Assembly (NCBI GenBank): GCA_949316495.1
Contig: OX439005.1
Coordinates: forward strand, 44,266,682 to 44,330,681
Source: Amphiduros pacificus
Taxonomy: Eukaryota; Annelida; Polychaeta; Phyllodocida; Hesionidae
DNA length: 64,000 nt
Reading direction: 5' to 3'
Shown here: piece by piece, positions 27,876 to 39,670 of the stretch
Numbering within the stretch: the first letter of the stretch is position 1
Layout of the letters: the number at the start of each line of letters is the position of its first letter
Translations under genes and position numbers: made by a program
Notes under the pieces: model-generated
The model's input: only the letters and a program-made list of their open reading frames with translations
What the model was told of the DNA's origin: nothing
The model's database searches: none

Positions 27876-28020
27876 AACCTTCTGAGACATTTACTAGATA
27901 CTTCAAACATTCTAAGATATTGAGAATTACACCAGTCTACACATAGTGTTGTGTCTTTCCTTCTCTTTGAATACTATGATCTTTATTTGCATAGACCTAT
28001 GGAAAACCGACAGAACAATT

Positions 28021-28262
28021 TTTAAATGGTTGTCCCACCTCTCACTAAAGCATTCGTGAAACCACAGAGGTCACAGGCAATTTTACAGAGGTTTGGGGTA
28101 TGCTTTAATGATATGTGGCCACAAAACTGATACAAGCAAACTATCTCACTAAAATCAAACAAAATACACTGACCATGGTTATTGTGTTTTGCTGAAAGTG
28201 CCAAGTACTGACTGGTGTATTCTGGTGACCACCAGGTAGCTACATGTATACTACAGGTAGCT
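28021..28262 (-). repeat. Unclassified repeat family R1, copy 1 (left piece, split by a LINE)
   Basis: Read on the minus strand this matches 53160-53334 plus 53577-53625: the words AAGTACTGGCTG-like, GTGGCCACATATC and CATACCCCAAACCTCT, then CTGTGACCTCTGTG, occur in the same order. The SINE present at 53347-53576 is absent here, so this piece shows the empty site. The other piece of the same repeat is at 30576-30955, on the far side of the LINE. Confidence 0.7.
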
Positions 28263-28270
28263 ACATGTAA

Positions 28271-30575
28271 AACTATAGACCTGTTTCTAACCTCAGCTAC
28301 ATCTCAAAACTAGCTGAGAGGGCAGTAGCAAACCAAGTAGTATCTCATCTTATAAAAAACAACCTGACAGATAAATTCCAATCAGCTTATAAAGAATATC
28401 ATAGCACTGAAACAGCCCTGCTTAGAGTTCAAAATGACATCCTAAGGGGCATTGATCAGAAAAAAAACTGTATTTTTGCTATTATTAGACCTGTCAGCGG
28501 CATTTGACACTATTGATCACAAAATTCTCTTTGTGAGACTGGAGTCAAGATATGATATCAAAGATCAAGCACTATCATGGATTAAATCATATCTACAGAA
28601 CAGGCATCAGTGTGTAAAAGTTGGTTGCAAGACGCATCACTAGAAATGGCTTTTTTACTACTCAGAAACTTTTTTACTACTCAGAATACATCTGTGTGAT
28701 ATGTGATCAAATGTCAACCTTCTTAGGCTATTTTGATCAAATATTGCCAGTGACCTTGAAGTGACCTTTCAATGACCTTGAAAATAGAAAGCCTATTTCC
28801 ACGAAATTATCTACATGTTTTATTATCCTATCATCTACATCTTTCAAATACAAGCTCGTAGAGTCCTTATTCATCAAAATCTGTTCATAATTAACAATTT
28901 GAGAGCAATTTATAGTTTTGTGGTCAATCAAAAAGGGAAAAAAGAGGAAAATACAATAATAATAAGTTTTTTTGAAATAATATAAAAGTGCCAGCTTATT
29001 GTGGGTTAGTTTATGAAAATATATAGAATACTGCACAGAAAAACTAATACTAAAAAGAAATTGAAAAAAAAAGATTTATTATGAAGCTAAAATGATTAAA
29101 AATAGCTTAAATCGGTAGGGTTACAAAAGTGACAAATTTGACCTCACATTTATTTTTGAGGTATTAGATAAATTGAATATTAATCCAATTTCAGAAAATA
29201 ATCAGCAATAAGTTCCTCTTATCATAATAATACCTAAAAAAGAATAAATATTTCCTGAAAAATATGAGAAAATTAGTCATGAATAGAAATGATTAAAAAA
29301 AATATAATAAAAGATATATTGAATGTAGAGTCAATTGGGTTATAACATTTAGTAGCTGATGTATTTCTCAAAAATCTCATGTATTTGATTTTTCTGAATA
29401 ATATGAGTAAGTTAGTGAAATCCTTTTATGAATATGTCTATGAAACATATCACTAAAAGTGGCCAATCATTAAAATGGCCTATGACCCTTTTACTATTTG
29501 GATAATTCTATTAGTAATACATGACAGAACTTGGGTCCATTTGATTCCATCCATTTGATTCCATCCATTTGATTCCATCCAAAATGAAATGGAAGTCAAA
29601 CACGGCCAATATTAATTGTCACTGAAAGTGCTCTGCAGGGTGCTTCCTGGATGTCCGCTCCTCCCACTGCTATAAACCCGTTACATGCGCTATGTCACTC
29701 ATTCTCGCTGATGGTCATCAACCAAACCAATCAAATATGGGGTCCCCCAGGGATCAGTGCTGGGCCCGAACCTTTTCACACTATACATGTCGCCACTCAC
29801 TGATATACTGGAAAAATACAACCTAAATTATCACATCTACGCAGATGACACGCAAATTTACATCCCTGTTGATCATATTTCTGATAAAGACCAAAATATA
29901 GATAAATTGAAATTAGAAAAATGTGTTAAAGAAGTTAGAGCTTTTTTAATATTAAATAAGATGAAAATAAATGATGGCAAGACCGAAATGTTAATCTGTC
30001 ATGATGGAAGTAGTACTAATCTACACAGAAATGACATCACTGTGAAAGTAGGTGACTCATGTATATCACCGTCAACATCTGTGACTGATCTAGGTATTAC
30101 TTTTGATGAAAAAATGGATATGAAAGCGCAAGTAAACAAAATGTGTAAGAAGGGCTACTATCATATCAGAAATCTATCTGCTATCAGACAATGTCTAGAC
30201 GAAAAGACGGCCATAACTTAAACTCATGCATTTGTAACCTCAACCTTGGACTATGGTAATGGTCTACTAGCTGGTCTCCCTAAATCAAAAATCAGAAAAT
30301 TGCAAAATTTACAAAATTCAGCAGCCAGGGTTGTGGGTAAAATCAGAAAGTTTGATTATATATCATGGAAGTTAAGAGAACTACACTGGTTACCAATACA
30401 CACCCGAATTAATTTTAAAATTGTTCTAATGACCTGGAAGGCTCTAAATGGTAAGGCACCACCATACCTAAAAGACCTTTTGGAAAAAGCGCTATGAACA
30501 GATTTATCTGGATTCAGCGCTATATAAATTTTATTATTATTTATATTATTATTATTATTATTATACAAGCACCTG
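28271..30575 (+). mobile_element. CR1/L2-group LINE, 5'-truncated, interrupted and inactive
   Basis: RT domain motifs in order: [57 protein letters not shown], then the thumb and C-terminal region ([28 protein letters not shown]). The 3' end GCGCTATATAAATT followed by (ATT)n is typical of this group. Endonuclease and ORF1 are missing. There is a frameshift in a run of A near 28465, an in-frame TAA at 30219-30221, and a non-LINE block of about 1.07 kb (28636-29710) inside the RT. It is inserted into repeat R1, whose halves flank it. Confidence 0.9.
28636..29710. other. Non-LINE block inside the LINE's RT
   Basis: It separates the codons for the VKVG motif from those for [10 protein letters not shown], which are normally about ten codons apart in this group. 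It is very AT-rich, has no coding frame, and carries a small TCCATTTGATTCCA tandem repeat (29540-29580). Similar words TCACTARAARTGGC occur near 28636 and 29450, which may mark element ends. I saw no second copy in the window, so its class is unknown. Confidence 0.6.
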
Positions 30576-30955
30576 ACCTCCATTGCGGTCTGTCAGGGTG
30601 TCAGGCCTGTACCATTGGACAAATATTAATGGACAAACACGACTCTGTAAGCCAAATCACTCCATTGTCCCAATCTAAAGGTGCCCCACTTTTAGCAAGA
30701 CTTCACTAAGTCTTTGCATGTTTGCACAAGATCACTGGTCAGCTATACAGAGTTTGTTGACAAAGTGTCCAATGGATGATTTGGATTATAGCAGAAGACT
30801 CATCCACTTCCAAATGGCACAGAAATTCATGTAGGGGAAATATGATGGGTAATAAATTTTGATCGCAACGTTTGGGGTATACGCATTTATATTATGCAAG
30901 GAAAAAGTGCTTGGAAACCCCATTTCATGAATGCTTTAACATTTTTTGGCACTCT
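30576..30955 (-). repeat. Repeat R1, copy 1 (right piece)
   Basis: On the minus strand this matches 52850-53160 and, in part, 32878-33060: TTGCATAATATAAATG, then ATTTCCCCTACAT, AAGTGGATGAGTCTTCTGC and CATTGGACACTTTGT in the same order. It adjoins the (ATT)n tail of the LINE, which shows that the LINE landed inside a pre-existing R1 copy. Confidence 0.75.
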
Positions 30956-32877
30956 GCACCAGCAGAGAGTGCCGCGGAGTAATTCGCATCACGTGATCCG
31001 CCCACGAACCGTGCACAATATACATTGCAGGGTTGTGGTGCGCCAGTGCACAGGACCAATGTATGTCAATTTGCCACTCGAACAGTAATTTTCTCCCTTC
31101 CTCAGAATTTGAGTGTGGCATAAAGACAATCACAATGTAAATATTGTGCATGGACATGGAAATAATGGCGTGGAATATAAACATGTATTGGACCTGTGGC
31201 AAGTGAAAGTCACAGAAAAAGCAAATTTGAAAATGATTAACAAATAATATTGAATTAAAATGATTAACAGATAATTTGAAAATGATTAACAAATCATATT
31301 CGAGGAATCTTCAGTTCCAATCCTCTCTGACAGTCAAGCACACCATGTTCACTGTGTTGAACATAATGTAAAACGAGTCCCCCCTTGAAATTAAGAGCAA
31401 GTATGGAGAAAGTCAATGGAGTGAGTGTTGACATTTACTTGACTGCATCAGGTTTCCACTAATATAATGGGAATTGATCGGTTTTTTTCAATGACTCTCA
31501 CTTGAAAGACTCTATCTTGACATTATTATGCATGATGGATCCACATGTATTTCCTGAGTGCAAAAACAAATATTGCTCTCAGTTTTTTTATTAAAAAAAA
31601 GTCAAAATTGTCATAACAATTATGTTCATGAATAAAATGTAAATATAGTCACCATGGTTTCCAAACAAATCTTGTCGATTTCCCTGCTATTATGTGCATG
31701 TTTTTGAGACTTGATTAAATTTTTGATTTAATTTTTAGGCATTTGGTTATAACAGAATGTCCATGTTGAGACAAATCACACATAGATATATATAGGGTTC
31801 CTTATCTCGCCCGGCAAGGCAAGGATACGCCTAAAACTTAGGAACAGAATAACAAGACACAAATATTGCATTGGTATATTTGTTACAACATACAGGTTTA
31901 TAACCTACACGCCTGTTTATATCTTTGAAAAGTTAAGTTTCTGGAGAGAGAACAAAGAGAAGAGTTTTAAATCCTCTTTCTTCTATGTCCCTGATCCCAG
32001 GGTGTCATCACAATTTGTCATGTCAACAGCCGATATGAAACCCAAGCAGTGAGAATTCGGGAATTGTCTCTTCAGGCATTGAGATTATCTCTTCAAGGCT
32101 TGTTGCTTCTTGTCATAACATGTCTTAACAATAATTCCCTCGATGGTATACAGCCAACGACAACAGAGCTGTGGACGACAATAGAGCTACGGTTCCATTT
32201 TCAAAGCCTTTTATGTGCATCTGTACTTGAAAATGTTCTTATCACACTGATGTCATATGCAAGAATGTAATAAGACGTTAAATGGTGTGACAGACAATGA
32301 CAATGAATCGATAATCGGGAACACAGATCTACTATCCTCCGCAGCCCTTCTCTCGTTGGCTGTATACCCGGGCTATGTCCGTAGGTCAGATAATTTATAA
32401 TAACTCACAGATAAACTTGGTGACTCCATATTTTCACTGATCATTGTCAGACATGTTAAGAAACAAATTCTATAAAAATGTCCAGAAAGTATTGATTTCT
32501 GCAGCATTTTAATGAATACATATAGGTACAAACGATGGACGTTCTCTTAGATTTATTGCAAAAATCTGAATATCTGAGGTTCATTTCAGATAAATCTAAG
32601 ATGTTGACTCGTAATTCGTCTATATATTGGACAAGACATGTTATTCCCTTAAGAAAAAATAGAAACTTTGGAGAGAAAGTCTTTGACATGGAACCAGCGT
32701 CGGAGATTAAAAGGTTGAAATGGCGAGTGCATTCCTACGTATACTGGTAGCCAAGCTGTGAAAGCAATAAAATATGGTGGTCGAGGTATGCCCCAAAGTC
32801 TCTTCGGGGCACACCACGTAATGACATACTTTTGGTGAGTTATGTTTTAACTTTTTTGTTTTTCTGGAAATATCACA
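30956..32877. other. Intergenic DNA, nothing recognised
   Basis: No supportable gene or repeat. The short frames here have no domain signal. A small GATTAACAAAT repetition occurs at 31235-31300. Confidence 0.5.
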
Positions 32878-33060
32878 TATAATGCCCTGAAGCATTCATG
32901 AAATGAGATTTCCAAGAGCTTTTTCCTTGCATAATATAAATGTTTATACCCTAAACTCTGCGATCAAAAAAGTCATTACCCATCAGATTTCCCCTACATA
33001 AATTTCTCCACTAGAAAGTGGATGAGTCTTCTGCCAAAATCCAAATCACGAGTGTTACAC
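32878..33060 (+). repeat. Repeat R1, copy 2 (fragment)
   Basis: The words AAGCATTCATGAAATG, TTGCATAATATAAATG, CAGATTTCCCCTACAT and AAGTGGATGAGTCTTCTGCC occur in the same order as in the other R1 copies. Confidence 0.75.
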
Positions 33061-33184
33061 TTTACCAATAACCCAATGACTATATATTTCCTATGGCTGA
33101 ATTGTTTGGTGTAGGTTTTCGTCAGAATCTCCACACTACCATGACCTATTAATTAATATGAATGGAGCAGGGACAGCTAATAGG

Positions 33185-33250
33185 GAAGGTATTCTCCATA
33201 GCAGATCCAGGATTTATACCTGTGACTCTGCCTCGCCATGCAGAGTAAGA
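33185..33250 (+). pseudogene. Fragment related to the exon-like block at 46008-46105
   Basis: A CTCCATAG acceptor-like end is followed by a stretch of at least 20 bases identical to the minus strand at 46085-46105 (CAGATCCAGGATTTATACCT). The frame QIQDLYL breaks immediately after. Either a shared repeat or a decayed exon copy. Confidence 0.4.
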
Positions 33251-33904
33251 GGGAAGGTGGATAAATGGACATTTAATGATTTAGCCAAGATTTGCACGTC
33301 TGCTCGCTTCCGGCAACTAAAATGTATCAGTAGAAAAGATCTGTTAGCTTGATGTGGACTTCTACATGTTTGTCTCGAGGTCGTTATATTAGAAACGAAC
33401 CTGGTATTCTCAAAGAAGTCAAGAAATAACTTGTCAAAGAGGATCAAAGAGGATCTAAAATCAGACCTTTTTTTCTTACTAAATCATTAAAATGGGAATT
33501 TATAAGTTTTAATAAATCATTTTTTGCATCTCAATGAAAGAAGAGATTTTAAATAAATTGAAGGTGTGAAAGTTTGGATAAATATTATGCTGATTTTGAG
33601 AGATTGTATCTAATATACACTTGTTCACTCATTTGTCCCAATTCTAAGGTACTAGATTTCTTTTGATATGATAAAAAAGAATTTTTGTAGACAATGTTTT
33701 CCAGTCTGTCACTTTTTTGGATCACCTTCTTCCAACAATTTTTTCATTCTGACCAAAAACAAATGTTTTTGCATTCTGCTAAAATGATCATAGAATTCTA
33801 GACAATGGAAACCAATTTTATAAACAAAAGCTCTGTGTTTGCAGGAGATGCACCATTTCTTTATATGAACTACTTTAGCGATTATTTTAGTCTCAGGAAT
33901 ATTT

Positions 33905-34240
33905 AGGCACAGTGATTATTTTCAGTCACAACGATTATTTTCAGTCACAGCGATTATTTTCAGTCACAGCGATTATTTTTAGTCACAGGGAATATTTTCA
34001 GTCACAGAGATTATGTTCAGTTACTGGGACAATTTCCAGTCACAGAGATCATTTTCAGTCACAGTGATTAGTTTCAGTCTCAGCTATTCTTTACAGTCTC
34101 AGGTATTCTTTACAGTCACAGGTATTCTTTACAGTCACAGGGATTCTTTACAGTCACAGGTATTCTTTACAGTCACAGGGATTCTTTTCGATCACAGGGA
34201 TTCTTTTCAGTCACAGGGATTCTTTTCAGTCACAGGGACT
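33905..34240 (+). repeat. 19-bp tandem repeat array
   Basis: About 17 copies of CAGTCACAGNGATTNTTTT. The left half has GCGATTATTTT variants and the right half has GGGATTCTTTA variants, so the array has two subtypes. Confidence 0.93.
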
Positions 34241-35509
34241 ATATTCAATCTTGCACATAATGGAGTAAATGCCCACAATGACTTACTTCCCTTGCCTGTT
34301 ATCTGATCGTTTATAATGTGTGATGCTTGAAATCAGTGAGCAAATCCCACATTTCCGCATTCATAATATGATTCCTGCAACCCTGCGAATGAGAGAAAAT
34401 GCAGTATTTAGTTTCATCATTGACACCAAAATCCATTTCCGGTCATAGTGATGTTAACGAGGAAAAACCTGGACAAACCACGCAGTCGCTTCCTGCAGCT
34501 GCTGCTACTGATGACAATGCCCTGCAACCAATGATATAACTCCTTCAGGTATAAAATGATCATATTCAAAAGTGTGATAATTTTTAATTCTCTTCATTTG
34601 CTTATTTTCTTCTCTCCTTTAACTCCTCCTAACTTTTCTTTTTAGATTTGAAGAAATAATGAACTAAACATAGAAAAAGAAGTAGCTGTTTAACGTAAAT
34701 ATATTCAAATAAACCCTAGACACGCACCGGCACTTTAGCATTGATATTTCTAAGTTTAAATGGGTGCCAGACATGAGTAGAATAATATTTGCTAAAATAC
34801 AGTGCAAGCGTGATGAGTAGATATCGACTCCGCATATGTGCGCATTACATAATGTCACATAGACCCCTCGGCACTTCAAATGTTGTGATGGTAACTAAGG
34901 CTACAACAAAATTTGCTTTCCATTAATTGTGAACACGTCTTTTCCCAGATCGAAGTCCATTAGGATAAGGAAGGTCAAAAGGTTTTGAATAAAATAGGAC
35001 CTTTTGCAATGCATCATCATATGATATTTCTGTAGGTAGAAACAAGGAGAATTCTCTTGTTTGACTTTTGTATCCAATTTAGATAATGAAAACAAGTGAT
35101 ATAAATGATATGACCTAATGTCTGGCCAAGACAAACATCCACTAATATCCTCAAACCAGAAGCATTATATGTCTAATTCAAATTAATGATTTATATTGTA
35201 TATGTTAGGCCCTAAAATAAGAGATTAGCTATCGCCCATCAAAAATGTTGAAATAACAAAATTGAAGAGGCAAAAAATATCAAATTACACAATTCTTCTC
35301 ACAATTCTTCTCACGGAAAAAAGAGTCCAAATCAGATATTACCTGATAATAATGATTAAAATCAAAATAATCGTGCACTTTCCTTCAATACGTCAGAATC
35401 TAGATATTCGTTGCTCACACTAGTAAAACCAATTCCGCAAGAGATTTTGATGGAATATTCTACCGAATTTCGGCCATTTTGGTTTCGGTGCCTCACAGCT
35501 TGGTTACAG
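34241..35509. other. Intergenic DNA with one weak exon-like stretch
   Basis: 34448-34541 has a frame reading NEEKPGQTTQSLPAAAATDD then NALQPMI-stop behind a CATAG, which looks mildly coding. No partner exon or family was recognised. The rest is AT-rich with nothing assignable. Confidence 0.3.
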
Positions 35510-36580
35510 CTTGGAGTATAATGAATGGAGTTGTGACGCCATGAGATCAAAGGTGCAATGTGCGTTACCGCCAAACCATTGTGTCTTATGACGCCATATG
35601 AGCCGAAAACCTGAAGAATGTGACGTTATTCAACTTTGTGACAATTTTGACCCATCATAGACAGTAATTAGACCAAAACATATCGCGAGTGAAATGTTCT
35701 ACTTTCTCCACTGATTATGGAGATATAAATTTTTTTATTCTCTATTCCAAGTCTAGACAATTCTACAACGTTTTAGAAACGTCCATGTCAGGGATTTCCA
35801 CACCACCTGCTCAACCTGCAAAGAGCTCAGTACAAATGCATTGATTTACCTGAAATATCACACAATTCAGACAACTTGCACAACGTTCACATTTAGTTTA
35901 TACAACCAACGCATCCATTGGCAGGCCTGTACAATGTATCATTCTTTTAATTGGGAAAACATCTTTCTTTTGATATTATTTTCAAATCTGTCAATATATG
36001 CGTCCATTCCATTTACATAGCATTTGCCCAGCAAGGTCAGTTCACATTGATGCAACACTTTTACCCAAAAAATCTGATATTCTCACAAAAAAACGTTTGT
36101 GGTTTTTAAAAAAAAACAAATCTTTTTTTACAAAAATTGTATATTGGTTTAAAAAATATTGATAAACAATTATGGTATTTTTTTTAAAACATACTATTTA
36201 AATTGTGATAATCTCATCCTTCTATATCTATAGATATTTTTTCTATAGGCTTTGTAGTTCTTGAAAAATGTCTATGGACATATGAACTTTAAGGGCTTGT
36301 CGGGAATAGCCTATTCAGTTAAATATATCCAAAACTTCACTATTAGATTCCCCAAAACCTATTCATTATGAAATAATGATTCTTTCTTTCAAATTCAAAA
36401 ACTCAAAAATAGCTAAAAAATTGGCGGTACCGCACATCACTTCAAAGAGAAACTATCCCATTGTTTGTAACAATGTATCCCATTGTTTGTAACAATGTAT
36501 CCCATTGTTTGTAACAATGGGTTGCTATGACGTCATGCACAAAAGCTACAACGTCACAACTCCATTCATTATACTCCAAG
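35510..36580. mobile_element. Inverted-repeat element X, copy A
   Basis: 1071-bp non-coding element with perfect 29-bp terminal inverted repeats (35510-35538 and 36552-36580; the left one begins CTTGGAGTATAATGAATGGA). It is flanked by the direct repeat GTTACAG (35503-35509 and 36581-36587), consistent with a 7- or 8-bp target duplication. Near its right end is a 22-bp unit repeated three times (36450-36520). Superfamily not determined; a non-autonomous hAT-like element is one possibility. Confidence 0.8.
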
Positions 36581-36587
36581 GTTACAG

Positions 36588-38843
36588 CTTGGAGTAATTA
36601 TGAATGGAGGCGCAACGTCGCAAGATCAAAAAGGACATCATAGTTGCCGCCATGGCCATTGTTATGATGACGCCATATAGGTGCAAGATATGAAAGTTTT
36701 TATGTTAGTTTATTTCAGAGCTATTTTAAGCCATCATTTACAGTAAAACATATTGCGAATGAAATGTTTGTTTTTTCATCAAGATTATGGGGATATAAAT
36801 TTTATTTCTCTGCTCCAAGTTTGGACAATTTTATGATAAGATTGTACATTCATATCAAAGTTATGAAAATGTATTAAAAATTGTTATAACGACCTCAGAT
36901 ACTGAGGAAACCACGTATTTTATTGTCAAGTTTTCTTTCCAGTTTATTTTTAGTTATTGGCGCATAAATTGGCAGCTTAGAAAAATATACCATGTTGTTC
37001 AGTGGAAAAAATACTATCAGAAAATGTAATTTATTGCCCTGCCAATATATGCACCGTTGTAAATAAATTGACCTAATACATATTATGCCATCATTTAAAA
37101 TCAACAAAAAATAACAATAAAAATTTGCAACAAGAATTTTGTAAATGCTATATCATTAACAATATTTTGTTTTAAAAGTTTTTAAAAAGTAATATGAATA
37201 GTGACATATATTTTATAAACATGTATAAAAAATAAAAGGTTTGGAATACGCATTTTTCTTTTTCTCATAATATCTATTATTGAAGAAATCAACAGAAATG
37301 AACAGATTTATTTGAACTCATTTTGAGGGGATGGTATTGTAAGCTCCAAAAGAGCAACTACTCTGAATGTTTCTTTAAACAAGAAAAAGTGGTGTTCCAC
37401 ATGTAACACAGATGGAAAAAAAATAACAAACAAAACAAAAATTACAACAAACAAAACAAAAATTTAAATAAACAACAACAAAATACATTTAAACACAATC
37501 ATTGCATACTGATGGGGTAGTTGAAATTATTATTCATCTTTTAAAAACATTTAATTTGGTATATGAACGATTTTTTAGCACAACTGTATGCAAAGATGTG
37601 CCTTTTCAGGCTCGATTACGTAAGTTGCTCTAGTATTGCTCAGGCGCTATCGCAAAACATCGACCAGATTTTTGCATGTTATTTCTGTTGTTTCTAATTG
37701 TCCGATTTACACCAAATTTGAAATAAACTTACTGAAAATTCCTTGTTCTAGCGATTGGTAAGTATTTCCAAGCAATTAATAGGGATAATTTTATGCAACG
37801 ATCGGCGAGTACGATGACATCGTTTTGAACGTTCTGCTTTTACACCACGTTCTTTTGTTTACTTCTTTATATAGGTATTCATATGCCAGGGCGTATGCGC
37901 AAATTGGAAACTTGCATGCACACGGACGAACACTCCACAGTGGCGTCAGTTGCTTGAACAATAATGACCATAGAAAAAAAACTGAATAACAACCCACAGG
38001 ATATGACTACACGTTTCCCATGATCATACCAATCACAGAATAGCACAGATAGTTCCCTTTTTGACAATCATTGCCTGTCGGCAATACTGCTCAAGCAACT
38101 GACGCCACTGTGGAGTTTTCTTCCATGTGCATGCAAGATTCTAATTTGCGCATGCGCCCGGGTGTATGAATTGCGCATGCGCCCGGGTGTATGAATACAT
38201 AAATAAAAGAAGTAAACAAAAGAAAAGAAGTGTGTGATGTAAAAGCAGAACGTTCAAAACTATGTCATCGTGTTCGCCCATCGTTTCATAAAATTATCTC
38301 TTTAAATTTCTTGGAAATGCTTCCCAATCGCTAGAACAAGGAATTTTCAGTAAGTTTATTTCAAATTTGGTGTAAATTGGACAATTAGAACAGAAATGAC
38401 ATGCAAAAGTCGGATCAATGATTTGCGATAGCGCCTGATCGATAATAGTTAAACTTACGTAATCGAGCATGCAAAGGCACATCTTTGTAAACAGTTGTGC
38501 TAATAAAAACCCATCAATTTGCAATGATTGTTTGTGTTTAAATGTATTTTGTTGTTGTTTATTTAATTTTTTGTTTTGTTTGTTGTAATTTTTGTTTTGT
38601 TTGTTGTAATTTTTGTTTTGTTTATTGCAATTTGTGTTTGTTTGTTATTTTTTATCCCATCCGTGTTACATGTGGAGCACCACTTTTTCTTGTTTATATT
38701 CTAAACATTTCAAAATAGCCCCCTTTATTGGCGGTAACATACATTGCTTCAAAGAGAAACTATCCCATTGTTCCAAACAATGGGTTGCTATGGAGTTATG
38801 TGCACAATCCATGGCGTCACAACTCCATTCATAATACTCCAAG
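36588..38843. mobile_element. Inverted-repeat element X, copy B, enlarged by a foldback
   Basis: It starts with CTTGGAGTAATTATGAATGG directly after the 7-bp repeat that ends copy A, and finishes with the complementary ACTCCATTCATAATACTCCA. The left 780 bp match copy C (60144 onward) more closely than copy A (shared GCCGCC, TTGTTATGATGACGCCATAT, AACATGTATAAAAAATAAAA). The right 140 bp match the right ends of A and C. The interior is a large foldback (37366-38712) with no clear counterpart in A or C. Confidence 0.75.
37366..38712. repeat. Long foldback (inverted repeat about 600 bp per arm)
   Basis: The left arm (about 37366-37965) is the reverse complement of the right arm (about 38078-38712), with a spacer of about 110 bp. 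Paired landmarks, working inward: AACAAGAAAAAGTGGTG / its complement; CAACAACAAAATACATTTAA; GCTCGATTACGTAAGTT; CAGGCGCTATCGCAAA; AACGTTCTGCTTTTACA; GGCGTCAGTTGCTTGA. The arms are imperfect (a few indels; the right arm has a 24-bp duplication containing GCGCATGCGCCCGGGTGTAT at 38152-38200). If transcribed, it would form a long hairpin. Confidence 0.85.
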
Positions 38844-39670
38844 GTTGTACTATTTGGGCGCTCATGAATATTAATGAGCTAGAGATTCGAGTTACGTCAT
38901 CATACCGTGCACGTGCGGTTGGATACATTCAGGGGGCGGGGCTAATGGAACGGGCCTAATTGAACATATCTGATTGCATAATCTGAGAGGGTGTTATACT
39001 GTGAGTCCGATGCAAAGAAGAGTGTTCATCTAAATAGACTCAAGGTACGGCCCATTATTTATATAACAAAGATTTTCTATAACAGTATATTTTATGGACA
39101 AATTTGGCGAGTTTCTAGGTTTATTAAAAAAAGGAATACTGCTTTATCATTATCTGACATGTTAATTAATGTTATCATCGTTATCAATTGAGAGTATAAA
39201 ATTTTCTCTTAAACCAGCATAATTATCACAGTGGAATATAAAATGATATTCATCTTCAAAATACCTTGACAAAACACAATCTTTCTTGTAGATCTCCTCA
39301 AAACCTTCCAACTTTAATTCTAAGTAGAACAATACTTAGTCTTATAAGTTTTACTCGTTATGACTTTATTTACAAGATCTGTTTGAAAAAGATAAATCTA
39401 CAGAAAGTGATTCAAATCGCATTTGAGTGTCCAGACACAACCAGTTGCTTGTTGCTTGGTACTTGATATTTACTTTATAATACACAATATTCATATGAAA
39501 CCAAGTCGTGTGACGATTTGCACATACACCAGTTGCATATACAAATATTCTGAAAATAAATATTTTAAGCTAAAGGTTTGGTTTTGACGTTTTACATTTC
39601 TGAAGTGAAGATGCTGAAGTCTGAAATTCCAACAATGAATTTCTTCTGTTTTGGTTGATCATGATATATG
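38844..39670. other. Intergenic DNA, nothing recognised
   Basis: A GC-richer patch (about 38900-38960, with GGGGCGGGGC) stands out after the X element. No gene could be attached to it. Confidence 0.45.
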
